From Pseudomonas maumuensis (GTDB lineage: Bacteria > Pseudomonadota > Gammaproteobacteria > Pseudomonadales > Pseudomonadaceae): a DNA stretch of 64,000 nucleotides. The stretch lies in NCBI RefSeq assembly GCF_019139675.1, contig NZ_CP077077.1, positions 4,402,001-4,466,000 of the forward strand, written 5' to 3'. Both the position numbers and the translations under genes were made by a program. Position 1 is the stretch's first letter. Each line of letters begins with the position of its first letter. The notes under the pieces were generated by a model, which had not been told where the DNA came from, searched no databases, and worked only from the letters and a program-made list of their open reading frames with translations. Shown in pieces: positions 8,494-15,911 of this stretch.

Positions 8494-9612
8494 ATGCCTT
8501 ACCAATCGAACGAGCTGCTGTTCAATCATTTCAGGGACCACGGCATCGACCTGAGCAAGATCGACGAGCAACTGCAACTGGTCGCACCGAACAGCCCCAA
8601 CCTGCCACTGTACCGCGACATGCTGCTGACCGTGCTGCGCATGGCGCACGACGACCGCAACCGCTGGAACGCCAAGATCACCCTGCAGGCCCTACGTGAA
8701 CTCGACCATTCGTTCCGCACCCTCGAGCATTACAAAGGGCGACGCAAGGTCACCGTGTTCGGCTCAGCACGAACACCACTGGAACACCCTATGTACGCGC
8801 TGGCCCGGGAGTTGGGCGCAACACTGGCACGCTCGGACCTGATGGTGATCACAGGTGCCGGTGGCGGCATTATGGCCGCCGCCCACGAAGGTGCCGGTAG
8901 CGATCACAGCCTGGGCTTCAACATCACCTTGCCTTTCGAGCAGCATGCCAATGCCACCGTCAGTGGCACCGACAAACTGCTGCCGTTCCACTTCTTCTTC
9001 ATTCGCAAACTGTTCTTCGTCAAGGAGGCCGATGCGTTGGTGCTCTGCCCTGGTGGTTTCGGTACCCTCGACGAGGCGCTGGAGGTGTTGACGCTGATCC
9101 AGACCGGCAAGAGCCCGTTGGTACCGGTGGTCCTGCTCGACTCTCCCGGCGGCAGTTTCTGGCAGGACGCCCTGGCCTTCATCAGTCGCCAGTTGGAAGA
9201 GAACCGCTACATCCTGCCCAGTGACCTCAAGCTGGTACGCCTGGTACACAGTGCCGACGAAGCGGTCGAGGAAATCAACCAGTTCTACAGTAACTACCAC
9301 TCCAGCCGCTGGCTGAAGAACCAGTTCGTCATCCGTATGCACCACCCCCTGAGCGAGGCGGCCCTGCATGACGTTGAAGAAGGCTTTGCAGATCTTCGCC
9401 TCAGCGGTCGGTACCACCAACAGCCCGACAGTGGCGCGGAACATGAAGAAGGTAACTTCAGCCACCTGACACGCCTGGCCTTTGCCTTCAATGGCCGTGA
9501 CCAGGGCCGTTTGCGCGAACTGGTGGACTTCATCAACCTGCCGGAGAACTGGGCCAAACCCCAGCCGATGCATACCACCCAACGGGCCCGGGAAGCCCTG
9601 CGAGTGAACTGA
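8494..9612 (+). CDS. LOG-family (TIGR00730-like) protein
   Basis: A 372-residue protein with the lysine-decarboxylase-like/LOG nucleotide-binding fold: GSARTPLEHPMYA, ITGAGGGIMAAAHEGA and the signature PGGFGTLDEALEVLTLIQTGK. LOG proteins hydrolyse cytokinin or purine nucleoside monophosphates; larger bacterial members such as PpnN also degrade nucleotides. The C-terminal ~100 residues (from RWLKNQFVIRMHH) extend beyond the LOG core. It has a strong Shine-Dalgarno and stands alone. The true substrate cannot be read from sequence. Confidence 0.82.
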   Translation: MPYQSNELLFNHFRDHGIDLSKIDEQLQLVAPNSPNLPLYRDMLLTVLRMAHDDRNRWNAKITLQALRELDHSFRTLEHYKGRRKVTVFGSARTPLEHPMYALARELGATLARSDLMVITGAGGGIMAAAHEGAGSDHSLGFNITLPFEQHANATVSGTDKLLPFHFFFIRKLFFVKEADALVLCPGGFGTLDEALEVLTLIQTGKSPLVPVVLLDSPGGSFWQDALAFISRQLEENRYILPSDLKLVRLVHSADEAVEEINQFYSNYHSSRWLKNQFVIRMHHPLSEAALHDVEEGFADLRLSGRYHQQPDSGAEHEEGNFSHLTRLAFAFNGRDQGRLRELVDFINLPENWAKPQPMHTTQRAREALRVN

Positions 9613-9616
9613 ACGC

Positions 9617-9665
9617 AAAATGGCCCACATGGCTGGCCCCGGTTGGGGTCAGCCATGTGGGCCAT
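9617..9665 (-). terminator. Long hairpin terminator downstream of recX
   Basis: A near-perfect ~21-bp inverted repeat (ATGGCCCACATGGCTG...CAGCCATGTGGGCCAT) with a GGTT loop. Read on the minus strand it is followed by TTTT, so it can end the recA-recX transcript. On the plus strand it lies 7 bases after the LOG gene, but without a T-run. Confidence 0.75.
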
Positions 9666-9681
9666 CTGCAATCGGCAAGCT

Positions 9682-10152
9682 TCAGTAGTCGTCGAGGTCG
9701 CGCCCACTGAGCAGGCGACCAATCATTTCCATGGAGTAACCACGGTAGGCGAGAAAGCGCGTTTGCTGTGCGCGACTGCGCGGATCATGGGGGAGTTGCC
9801 CGGAGAATTTGCGCTGCCACACCTCTTGCAACCGCGCCACCCAGTCCACTTCGCTGTCACGCAGTGCCTGGTCGATATCGCCCCGGTTCAGACCTCGTTG
9901 ACCAAGCTCCTCACGGATACGTCCAGGGCCATAGCCTGAACCGGAGCGATAGCGAATGAAGCTTTCGAGGTAGCGGGTTTCGCTGAGCAACCCCTCTTCA
10001 GCAAGCCGATCAAGCGCGGGTTCGATCAACTCATCGGTAGCGCCGCGTTGACGCAGCTTGCGGGTTAACTCCACGCGACCATGCTCGCGACGTGCGAGCA
10101 GGTCCATGGCTGTCCGCCGAACGGCGACGGGAGTGTCGAGTACGACGGACAT
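9682..10152 (-). CDS. recX: Regulatory protein RecX
   Basis: A 156-residue all-helical protein that binds RecA filaments and limits their activity. The three-helix repeats are visible ([22 protein letters not shown] split over residues ~12-33; [37 protein letters not shown]). It begins 9 bases after the recA stop, so it is co-transcribed with recA, and ends before the long hairpin terminator. Confidence 0.95.
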   Translation of the reverse strand: MSVVLDTPVAVRRTAMDLLARREHGRVELTRKLRQRGATDELIEPALDRLAEEGLLSETRYLESFIRYRSGSGYGPGRIREELGQRGLNRGDIDQALRDSEVDWVARLQEVWQRKFSGQLPHDPRSRAQQTRFLAYRGYSMEMIGRLLSGRDLDDY

Positions 10153-10161
10153 GGAAGCAGA

Positions 10162-11238
10162 TCAATAACCGGCGTCAGCGTCAGCCAAGTCGTCGGCATC
10201 GGCTTCAGCAGCACCGGCCTTGGCAGCAGCGGCGGCGGCAGCTGCAGCACCCGCGGTCAGCAGCTTGTCGCGAATCTGCTTCTCGATCTCGCTACCAATG
10301 GCCGGGTTCTCTTGCAGGTACTTGGCGGCGTTGGCCTTGCCCTGACCGATCTTGTTGCCCTGGTAGCTGTACCAAGCACCGGATTTCTCAACCAGGCCCT
10401 GGGAAACACCCAGGTCGATGATTTCGCCGTTACGGTAGATGCCCTTGCCATAGAGGATCTGGAACTCGGCCTGGCGGAATGGCGGCGAAACCTTGTTCTT
10501 GACGATCTTGACGCGGGTTTCGCTACCGACCACCTCATCGCCTTCCTTGACCGCGCCAGTACGGCGAATGTCCAGACGCACCGAGGCGTAGAACTTCAGG
10601 GCGTTACCGCCGGTGGTGGTTTCCGGGCTACCGAACATCACGCCGATCTTCATACGGATCTGGTTGATGAAAATGACCAGGCAGTTGGCGTTCTTGATGT
10701 TACCGGTGATCTTGCGCAGCGCCTGGGACATCAGGCGGGCCTGCAGGCCGACATGCATGTCGCCCATCTCGCCTTCGATCTCGGCCTTGGGAACCAGCGC
10801 GGCCACGGAGTCGACGATGATCACGTCGACGGCGTTGGAACGCACCAGCATGTCGGTGATCTCCAGGGCCTGTTCGCCGGTGTCCGGCTGCGAGACCAGC
10901 AGGTCGTCGACATTGACGCCCAGCTTGCCAGCGTATTCAGGGTCGAGGGCGTGTTCGGCGTCGACGAAGGCACAGGTGGCGCCGTTCTTCTGGGCTTCGG
11001 CGATGACCGACAGGGTCAGCGTGGTTTTACCCGAGGATTCCGGTCCGTAGATCTCGACGATACGACCTTTCGGCAGACCGCCGATGCCCAGGGCGATGTC
11101 CAGGCCCAGCGAACCGGTGGAGATGGCGGGGATCGCCTGGCGCTCGTGGTCGCCCATGCGCATGACCGCGCCCTTGCCGAATTGGCGTTCGATCTGACCC
11201 AGGGCCGCAGCCAAGGCGCGCTTCTTGTTGTCGTCCAT
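10162..11238 (-). CDS. recA: Recombinase RecA
   Basis: A 358-residue RecA. It carries out strand exchange and is the co-protease for LexA and for phage-type repressors. Walker [11 protein letters not shown], the L1/L2 loop regions and the DNA-binding [17 protein letters not shown] segment are intact. The C-terminal tail is unusually Ala-rich then acidic ([12 protein letters not shown]), as in other pseudomonads. ATG 11238 has GAGG six bases upstream. An SOS box lies ~45 bases before the start. In this window its co-protease activity is probably also what triggers the tailocin, through the repressor at 28532..29278. Confidence 0.98.
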   Translation of the reverse strand: MDDNKKRALAAALGQIERQFGKGAVMRMGDHERQAIPAISTGSLGLDIALGIGGLPKGRIVEIYGPESSGKTTLTLSVIAEAQKNGATCAFVDAEHALDPEYAGKLGVNVDDLLVSQPDTGEQALEITDMLVRSNAVDVIIVDSVAALVPKAEIEGEMGDMHVGLQARLMSQALRKITGNIKNANCLVIFINQIRMKIGVMFGSPETTTGGNALKFYASVRLDIRRTGAVKEGDEVVGSETRVKIVKNKVSPPFRQAEFQILYGKGIYRNGEIIDLGVSQGLVEKSGAWYSYQGNKIGQGKANAAKYLQENPAIGSEIEKQIRDKLLTAGAAAAAAAAAKAGAAEADADDLADADAGY

Positions 11239-11281
11239 TGAAATCCTCACGTGTTCGACGTGGCCCTGACGGCCGGAATAA

Positions 11282-11297
11282 CTGTATAAGTAGCCAG
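11282..11297 (-). promoter_or_regulatory. LexA (SOS) box of recA
   Basis: CTG-N10-CAG (CTGTATAAGTAGCCAG on the plus strand; CTGGCTACTTATACAG on the recA strand) in an A/T-rich stretch ~45 bases before the recA ATG. Spacing matches the gamma-proteobacterial LexA consensus. Confidence 0.85.
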
Positions 11298-11342
11298 TAT
11301 TATTCCACAGCGATTCGTTTCCGCAAACCCCCGTCGGGCGAT

Positions 11343-11825
11343 TTACTCCGCACCAAGCTGTAACAAGCCGTCTAACGCGGCGATCACCGTCTGTCGGCGC
11401 ACCGCTTCGCGGTCACCGTCGAAGTGGCGGCGCTCGCTGCACACGTGGATGCCATCGGCCCAGGCCAGCCACACCGTGCCCACCGGCTTGGCCGGCGAGC
11501 CGCCGTCGGGACCGGCCACGCCGCTGACCGCTACCGCGAAGCGCGCTCCGCTGGCAGTCTGTGCGCCCCTCGCCATGGCCTCGACCACTTCCTGGCTGAC
11601 CGCCCCCACTTGAGCGAACAATGACTCCGGAACTCCCAACTGGCGGGTTTTCTGGGCATTGGAGTAGGTGACGTAGCCGGCCTCGAACCAGGCCGAGCTG
11701 CCAGGAACACGGGTAATCGCCTCGGCGATACCGCCACCGGTGCAGGACTCGGCGGTGGTCACCTGGGCGTTGAAGCGCCGCAGGTGTTCGCCCAGACGGG
11801 TGGAGAGTACGGTGATCGGGTCCAT
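11343..11825 (-). CDS. cinA: CinA C-terminal-type nicotinamide-nucleotide amidohydrolase
   Basis: A 160-residue protein containing only the CinA C-terminal domain (PncC activity, deamidating NMN to NaMN in pyridine nucleotide recycling). The signature [22 protein letters not shown] and the [21 protein letters not shown] block are complete. The N-terminal MoaB-like domain is absent, as in E. coli YgaD-type proteins. AAGGAG precedes the ATG. It is upstream of recA on the same strand and marks the left border of the tailocin island; in many pseudomonads tailocins sit between mutS and cinA. Confidence 0.93.
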   Translation of the reverse strand: MDPITVLSTRLGEHLRRFNAQVTTAESCTGGGIAEAITRVPGSSAWFEAGYVTYSNAQKTRQLGVPESLFAQVGAVSQEVVEAMARGAQTASGARFAVAVSGVAGPDGGSPAKPVGTVWLAWADGIHVCSERRHFDGDREAVRRQTVIAALDGLLQLGAE

Positions 11826-11855
11826 GACGGGCTCCTTAGGAGAATGGGCTCTACC

Positions 11856-12428
11856 CTAACATCCTGGAGACCTGTCCAGGCATCGTGCCAGCCATCCGGC
11901 CGGGTAATGGACAAAAAGCAGGTAGCTCAGGAACAGCAGGTATTCCAACACCATCAGCATGGTTGCGGCAAAGCATGCAAACAACGTCGGGTTGAGCGCG
12001 ACCCAGCGGAACTTGCTGCGGTGATGGGCAAAATCCACATAGGTGAAGTAGTTGTAATGAAGCATGAACGCGATGAGGGTGGCCAAACCGAGGTACAGCA
12101 ACAGGTAGCGATGCCAGGCAAGGACGGGCAAGCGCGCAGGCAACCCCGCACCGGGCTGCTGCAGGATCACGGCAAGCCCGGCGGCGAACAAGGGGGCGGC
12201 AACCGCGATGTAATTGGCGATAGCCATGGATTCAAGCGGAAAGTTCGATGACCAGAGGCCGACCCGTCCCAGCAGGTCCTCTACCAGAAACCGCTCGAGC
12301 ACGGCTGGCAGCGGGCCTTGCGCCTGAGTTGGCAACCACAGGGCAATGGCGAAGATTGGCAACACGCTCACCAGTATGAGCAGCCCTTGGCAAAGGTTGA
12401 GCAGTCCAGCCGCTTTAATGGTTTGCAT
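11856..12428 (-). CDS. Uncharacterised four-helix membrane protein at the cinA end of the tailocin
   Basis: A 190-residue hydrophobic protein with about four membrane segments: LLILVSVLPIFAIALWL, NYIAVAAPLFAAGLAVIL, YLLLYLGLATLIAFMLHY and FAATMLMVLEYLLFLSYLLF. ATG 12428 has AAGGA just upstream; the longer open frame has no coding look. I do not recognise the family. It is on the tailocin strand, after the spanins and 30 bases before cinA. Size and topology resemble immunity proteins of pore-forming colicins, but no partner toxin is seen; it could equally be a resident membrane protein. Confidence 0.7.
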   Translation of the reverse strand: MQTIKAAGLLNLCQGLLILVSVLPIFAIALWLPTQAQGPLPAVLERFLVEDLLGRVGLWSSNFPLESMAIANYIAVAAPLFAAGLAVILQQPGAGLPARLPVLAWHRYLLLYLGLATLIAFMLHYNYFTYVDFAHHRSKFRWVALNPTLFACFAATMLMVLEYLLFLSYLLFVHYPAGWLARCLDRSPGC

Positions 12429-12568
12429 GACATCCTTTTCATTGCGTGCGGTAACGTCGACCGGCCCCAGAGCCTGGATGTCCCCGACGGCGCCCCGGGA
12501 AGTCCTGCCCAAGCGCGTCATGTTATCGCCCAGGGTTGCCCTGTCCAGTCCGCGCAAGGCTTGGCCGG

Positions 12569-13069
12569 TCAGCGCGACAGCGCACGGATGTAGGCCTGGC
12601 ACGCCCGCAAGGCGATCAGTCCACGATCGCCGTCGTCGGTGATGGCGACAATTCGTCGAGCATGCGCTGGGTCAAGTCGGGCGCGTACGGGGCCATGATC
12701 CACGCCGCCGGCGCCGGCGGCGGTAGGCACTGAGGTACAGGCGGTGTCGCGCTCGACCAGGACCGACAGGCGCAGATCGGCAGTAGCAAGGCGGTCACGC
12801 AGGCGAGCCTGAGTCTGTTGGGCATCGGTCAACTCCTGGAAATGCTTAGCTTCACTGTCGTGCAGGCGTTGTTCGAGGCCCTGGCGCTGCTCGCGCTCGG
12901 CGAGCAGCAGGCCATGCAGCGCCTCGGCCTGGTCGAGGCGCTGCTGCACCAGCGCCTGTTCCTGCTCGTGCAGTTGACGCCCAAGGCGCCAGCCCTGGAG
13001 TTGCCAGGCCAGCACCGCGGACAACGCCATCAGTCCGAGGCACAGCGCCAGTGGCAGGCGGCTCAGCAC
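12569..13069 (-). CDS. Inner-membrane spanin Rz-like protein
   Basis: A 166-residue protein with an N-terminal membrane anchor (LALCLGLMALSAVLAWQL) and a long alpha-helical, Gln/Glu-rich periplasmic part (residues ~30-115), the classical i-spanin design that connects to the o-spanin to fuse inner and outer membranes at lysis. The start is taken as GTG 13069 with GGAGG upstream, overlapping the end of the endolysin by 7 bases. The o-spanin gene lies inside it in another frame. Exact start is uncertain. Confidence 0.75.
   Translation of the reverse strand: MLSRLPLALCLGLMALSAVLAWQLQGWRLGRQLHEQEQALVQQRLDQAEALHGLLLAEREQRQGLEQRLHDSEAKHFQELTDAQQTQARLRDRLATADLRLSVLVERDTACTSVPTAAGAGGVDHGPVRARLDPAHARRIVAITDDGDRGLIALRACQAYIRALSR
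12616..12825 (-). CDS. Outer-membrane spanin Rz1-like lipoprotein, embedded in Rz
   Basis: A 69-residue frame wholly inside the Rz gene, in a different reading frame. It starts MPNRLRLACVTALLLPICAC, a signal peptide ending in a lipobox-like ICAC, and continues with a Pro-rich segment (SATPPVPQCLPPPAPAAW), as in Rz1 o-spanins. The embedded Rz/Rz1 arrangement is well known from lambda and P2-like phages and R-pyocins. It is identified by architecture rather than by sequence identity. Confidence 0.75.
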   Translation of the reverse strand: MPNRLRLACVTALLLPICACRSWSSATPPVPQCLPPPAPAAWIMAPYAPDLTQRMLDELSPSPTTAIVD

Positions 13070-13614
13070 AGCACCTCCCGCGCTCGCTTCCACAGCTCGA
13101 GCCGTTCGGACAAACCGTTGAGGCCACCGTTGATATGGCGGGTGATGCGGTTGAACTCGCCCTGGTCGGCCAAGGCATTGAGCCCACGCGAGTGCCAGAA
13201 CCAGGCAGCCGACTCGCAGGCCCAACGGGGTTGCTCGAGCATCTGCGGTTGCGCCAGCAGGCGCTCGTCACCGAACAATGCACGGCTGCAGGCCTGGTAG
13301 TTGTTACGCCCGGTCACCTGGATCAGGCCACGGCCGCAATAGCGTTGGCCGTCGCCGTCGGCTTCGGGCGTGTTGCCCAGGCGCAGCGCCAGGGTGCCGA
13401 TATCGTAGCGGGCCAGGTACTTGTCGTTCCCCAGCTCCTTCACGTAGCGCAATTGGCCGGACTCATGGCCGATCTGGGCCAGGAACGCGGCAACGCGCTT
13501 GGGGTGGTCGATCTCCCAGTTAGCCATGGCGGTGTTGAGCGCCGGCAGAAAAACGGCGGCACGCTGGCCGGCGAGTGGGTAAATCTGCTTGAGTTGCTGT
13601 TCAGTGAGCGGCAT
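13063..13614 (-). CDS. Tailocin endolysin, glycoside hydrolase family 19 type
   Basis: A 183-residue lysozyme/chitinase-like enzyme that cleaves peptidoglycan to release the particles. Family marks: FLAQIGHESGQLRYVKE (catalytic Glu in GHES), YCGRGLIQVTGRNNY, CESAAWFWHSRGLN and ITRHINGGLNG. No signal peptide is present, so it depends on the holin at 27722..28069. ATG 13614 has GGAG nine bases upstream; ATG 13629 is a second option. It is followed by the spanin genes, forming the lysis end of the operon. The 209 bases before it hold no convincing gene. Confidence 0.92.
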   Translation of the reverse strand: MPLTEQQLKQIYPLAGQRAAVFLPALNTAMANWEIDHPKRVAAFLAQIGHESGQLRYVKELGNDKYLARYDIGTLALRLGNTPEADGDGQRYCGRGLIQVTGRNNYQACSRALFGDERLLAQPQMLEQPRWACESAAWFWHSRGLNALADQGEFNRITRHINGGLNGLSERLELWKRAREVLC

Positions 13615-13823
13615 CGCTGCATTCTCCATTGCGGTCTGATCGAAAGGCGGCCGGTGCCGCCTGCGGCTCGCTCATGGGCGATGACTCGAAGCGCGTGGCT
13701 TTCACAGGATTCAAGATGCGGCGACGGCCGCACCCGACCTGGAGCAGGGTGAAGCGGACCGGCAGTCAGGGACTATAGGGAGCGCCGCCGCCGGCAGGCA
13801 TGGGGAAACCTCACCGCCCTGTC

Positions 13824-14858
13824 TCAGGCCTGGAGCGCCCCCGTCCGCCGAGGCGCGGCGCCCTTGACCTTGGCCTTGCCCTGGCGGCCGCCGTTGCACT
13901 GCACGGTGGTGCGCCAGCCGCTGCTGGTAAACACCTGCTCGACCGATTCGATCAGGTAGCGCCCATCGAGCCCGGCCAGAAAGCCCTGAACATCGATGCT
14001 GCGCTCGGCGAACAGATCGGTACGCCCAGGCATATCCAGGCGCACGCTGGCGGTGTCGCGGTTAAAGCTGGCCAAACGAGCGCGGGCGGCCTGTTCCGCC
14101 GCGGCGCGGTTAGGGTACAGGTGACGGTCGGTGTATACCGGTTGCAGACCGTCCGGGGCATCGCCATTGAACAGCTCCACCGCCTGCAGACGCCCGCTGC
14201 CACTGTCCTGGTGGCGGGTTCTGACGGCCTTGTGGGCACTCTTGTCGGCCAGGCGAAACTGCCACTGGCTGACATCGCTGCGGGCAATGCCCACCACATC
14301 CAGGGGTTTGCCACTGGCGCTCTGCCCACCCTGGCGCGGCAACACCAGCAACTGGCCATTGGCGAGTTTGGCGGTACAGTCGTGCAGACGCGCCAGGCGG
14401 GTGATGAAGTTGAAATCCGACTCGCTGTACTGATCGACCCGCGGCACCTGCACGGCCACCGGGCACACTGCCTGCCAGCCGTTGCGGGCACCGATCTCGG
14501 CAACGATGCGCTGCAGCGTCGCGTTCTCCCAGCTACCGCTGCGAATGGTCTTGCCGCTGCCGCGCAAGTCGCTGGCCTTGCCGCGGATCACCAGGGTGTC
14601 CGGCGGGCCGGACAGCTCGACCTCATCCACGGTGTAGCGGCCCAGGCGGCTCAACGCCTGCCCGGCGTAGCCCAGGTACACCTCGAGTAGCGCGCCCCTG
14701 GCCGGTAAGGCCAGGGCGCCGTCGCGGGCATCGATGCGCAGCTCGAACTCGTCCGACTCCAGGCCGGGTTTGTCGGTGGTGCGCAGTAGCAGCAAGCGGT
14801 CGTTGATCAGGGCGGTGATGTCGTTGCCGTCGGCGGTGATACGAAATTGGGGTTGCAC
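13824..14858 (-). CDS. Baseplate hub protein, P2 gpD-like (late control D)
   Basis: A 344-residue protein of the phage late control gene D family, the gp27-like hub at the tail end that carries the spike. Recognisable parts: QPQFRITADGNDITALINDRL at the start, YTVDEVELSGPPDTLVIRG, DQYSESDFNFITRLAR and YLIESVEQVFTSSGWRT near the end. Start chosen as GTG 14858, eight bases after GGAG; an upstream GTG at 14885 would overlap gene X. The last ~20 residues are basic. Confidence 0.9.
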   Translation of the reverse strand: MQPQFRITADGNDITALINDRLLLLRTTDKPGLESDEFELRIDARDGALALPARGALLEVYLGYAGQALSRLGRYTVDEVELSGPPDTLVIRGKASDLRGSGKTIRSGSWENATLQRIVAEIGARNGWQAVCPVAVQVPRVDQYSESDFNFITRLARLHDCTAKLANGQLLVLPRQGGQSASGKPLDVVGIARSDVSQWQFRLADKSAHKAVRTRHQDSGSGRLQAVELFNGDAPDGLQPVYTDRHLYPNRAAAEQAARARLASFNRDTASVRLDMPGRTDLFAERSIDVQGFLAGLDGRYLIESVEQVFTSSGWRTTVQCNGGRQGKAKVKGAAPRRTGALQA

Positions 14859-14875
14859 GCTCAAGGCTCCAGAAA

Positions 14876-15082
14876 TCAGTCCCACAATTGCAAGGTATCG
14901 CTCGTTGCCATCGCGAGTTCAGGCAACAGGATCCTTACCCCGGCACGAAAAGGCTGCGCCTCGTCCGCCAGCCCCTGGTTGGCATCCAGCACGGCCTCGA
15001 GCGTGCCGGTCAGGTGGCCGTAATAGTGCTGGCAGAGCGTATCGAGCAGGTCGCCCTCAGACGTTGTGCAAGTCTTGGCCAT
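14876..15082 (-). CDS. Tail protein X (LysM-like), P2 gpX family
   Basis: A 68-residue protein with a LysM-like fold: TSEGDLLDTLCQHYYGHL, then VLDANQGLADEAQPFRAG and IRILLPELA-type ending. P2 gpX homologues bind the tail hub region. It overlaps the end of the preceding gpU-like gene by 26 bases, suggesting translational coupling, and lies directly before gene D, as in P2 and R-pyocins. Confidence 0.9.
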   Translation of the reverse strand: MAKTCTTSEGDLLDTLCQHYYGHLTGTLEAVLDANQGLADEAQPFRAGVRILLPELAMATSDTLQLWD

Positions 15083-15902
15083 AGCTCACGAACTCCAGTG
15101 AAAAGCCTTGTTTGCGTGGAATGCCACCGGCCAGCAGGACACTCTGCTCCTCCTCGATGCTAGTCAGGCACCAGGTGCCGAGCACCTCGCCGTAGCCCGT
15201 GGTCAACGACAGCGGCAGCAACTGGCGGCCAATGCTGCGCAGCGTCTGCAATTGGCCCAGACCGCCCTTGAAGCCGGGGAAGATCGCACCACGGATGTTG
15301 ATGCTCTCCTCTCCCAGGCTTATCGCCTGCTGCGCGCTCTCGCGGCTTAGGCGCTCCTGCCCGGCCCAGCGAAAACGCGTCTGCCGGCGTAACTGGTCGA
15401 AGGCGGCGGTGTCCAGGTTGAAGTAGTACGGCGCCGCGCCCGCCTTGAGCGGTTGCAGCACCAGCAAGTGCGGGAAGGGCTTGACCGCTTCGGCAGCCGG
15501 CGTCGCCTCGGGCGCGAAACCCAGGGTCGACAGCACGCCGTTGACGGTGGAACGCACTTCCCCTACCACACGGCGAATAGCTGCGCCGGCCTTGGCGGCG
15601 TGAGCGGCGAAGCCGTCGATGCGGTCGCGCACCTGGCGCACCACCGCCACCGCCTGGTCGTACTTGGCCACCACCTTGGCAACCCGGGCCTGGGCATTGG
15701 TGATCGCGCGCATGGTGCGCTGAAGCTTGGCACCGATGATCGGGCCGACCACCGGCAAACCTTCCAGCTCACCCACCGCGCCCTGTATATGGACGATCGC
15801 ATCGTTCATCGGATCGAGCATGGCGTCGGCACGCCGACGCCCTGCCTCTCCCGCCTTGACCAGGGCGTGCAGCGTGGCTTGCAGCTGCTCCAGGTAGGTC
15901 AT
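15057..15902 (-). CDS. Tail protein U-like with helical N-terminal extension
   Basis: A 281-residue protein. The C-terminal ~140 residues (from FPHLLVLQPLKAGAAPYYFN to YGQDLHNV) match the phage P2 gpU tail-completion family. The first ~120 residues form an added, Ala-rich helical region (AITNAQARVAKVVAKYDQAVAVV) absent from short gpU proteins but seen in R-pyocin counterparts of similar length. AAGGAGG precedes the ATG. Order tape-U-X-D is the P2/R-pyocin order. Confidence 0.85.
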   Translation of the reverse strand: MTYLEQLQATLHALVKAGEAGRRRADAMLDPMNDAIVHIQGAVGELEGLPVVGPIIGAKLQRTMRAITNAQARVAKVVAKYDQAVAVVRQVRDRIDGFAAHAAKAGAAIRRVVGEVRSTVNGVLSTLGFAPEATPAAEAVKPFPHLLVLQPLKAGAAPYYFNLDTAAFDQLRRQTRFRWAGQERLSRESAQQAISLGEESINIRGAIFPGFKGGLGQLQTLRSIGRQLLPLSLTTGYGEVLGTWCLTSIEEEQSVLLAGGIPRKQGFSLEFVSYGQDLHNV

Positions 15903-15911
15903 GGATCCTCC

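Noticed and set aside
10081..11241. Open frame antisense to recA and recX
   Set aside because: Shadow of recA coding bias; no family motif, no ribosome-binding site.
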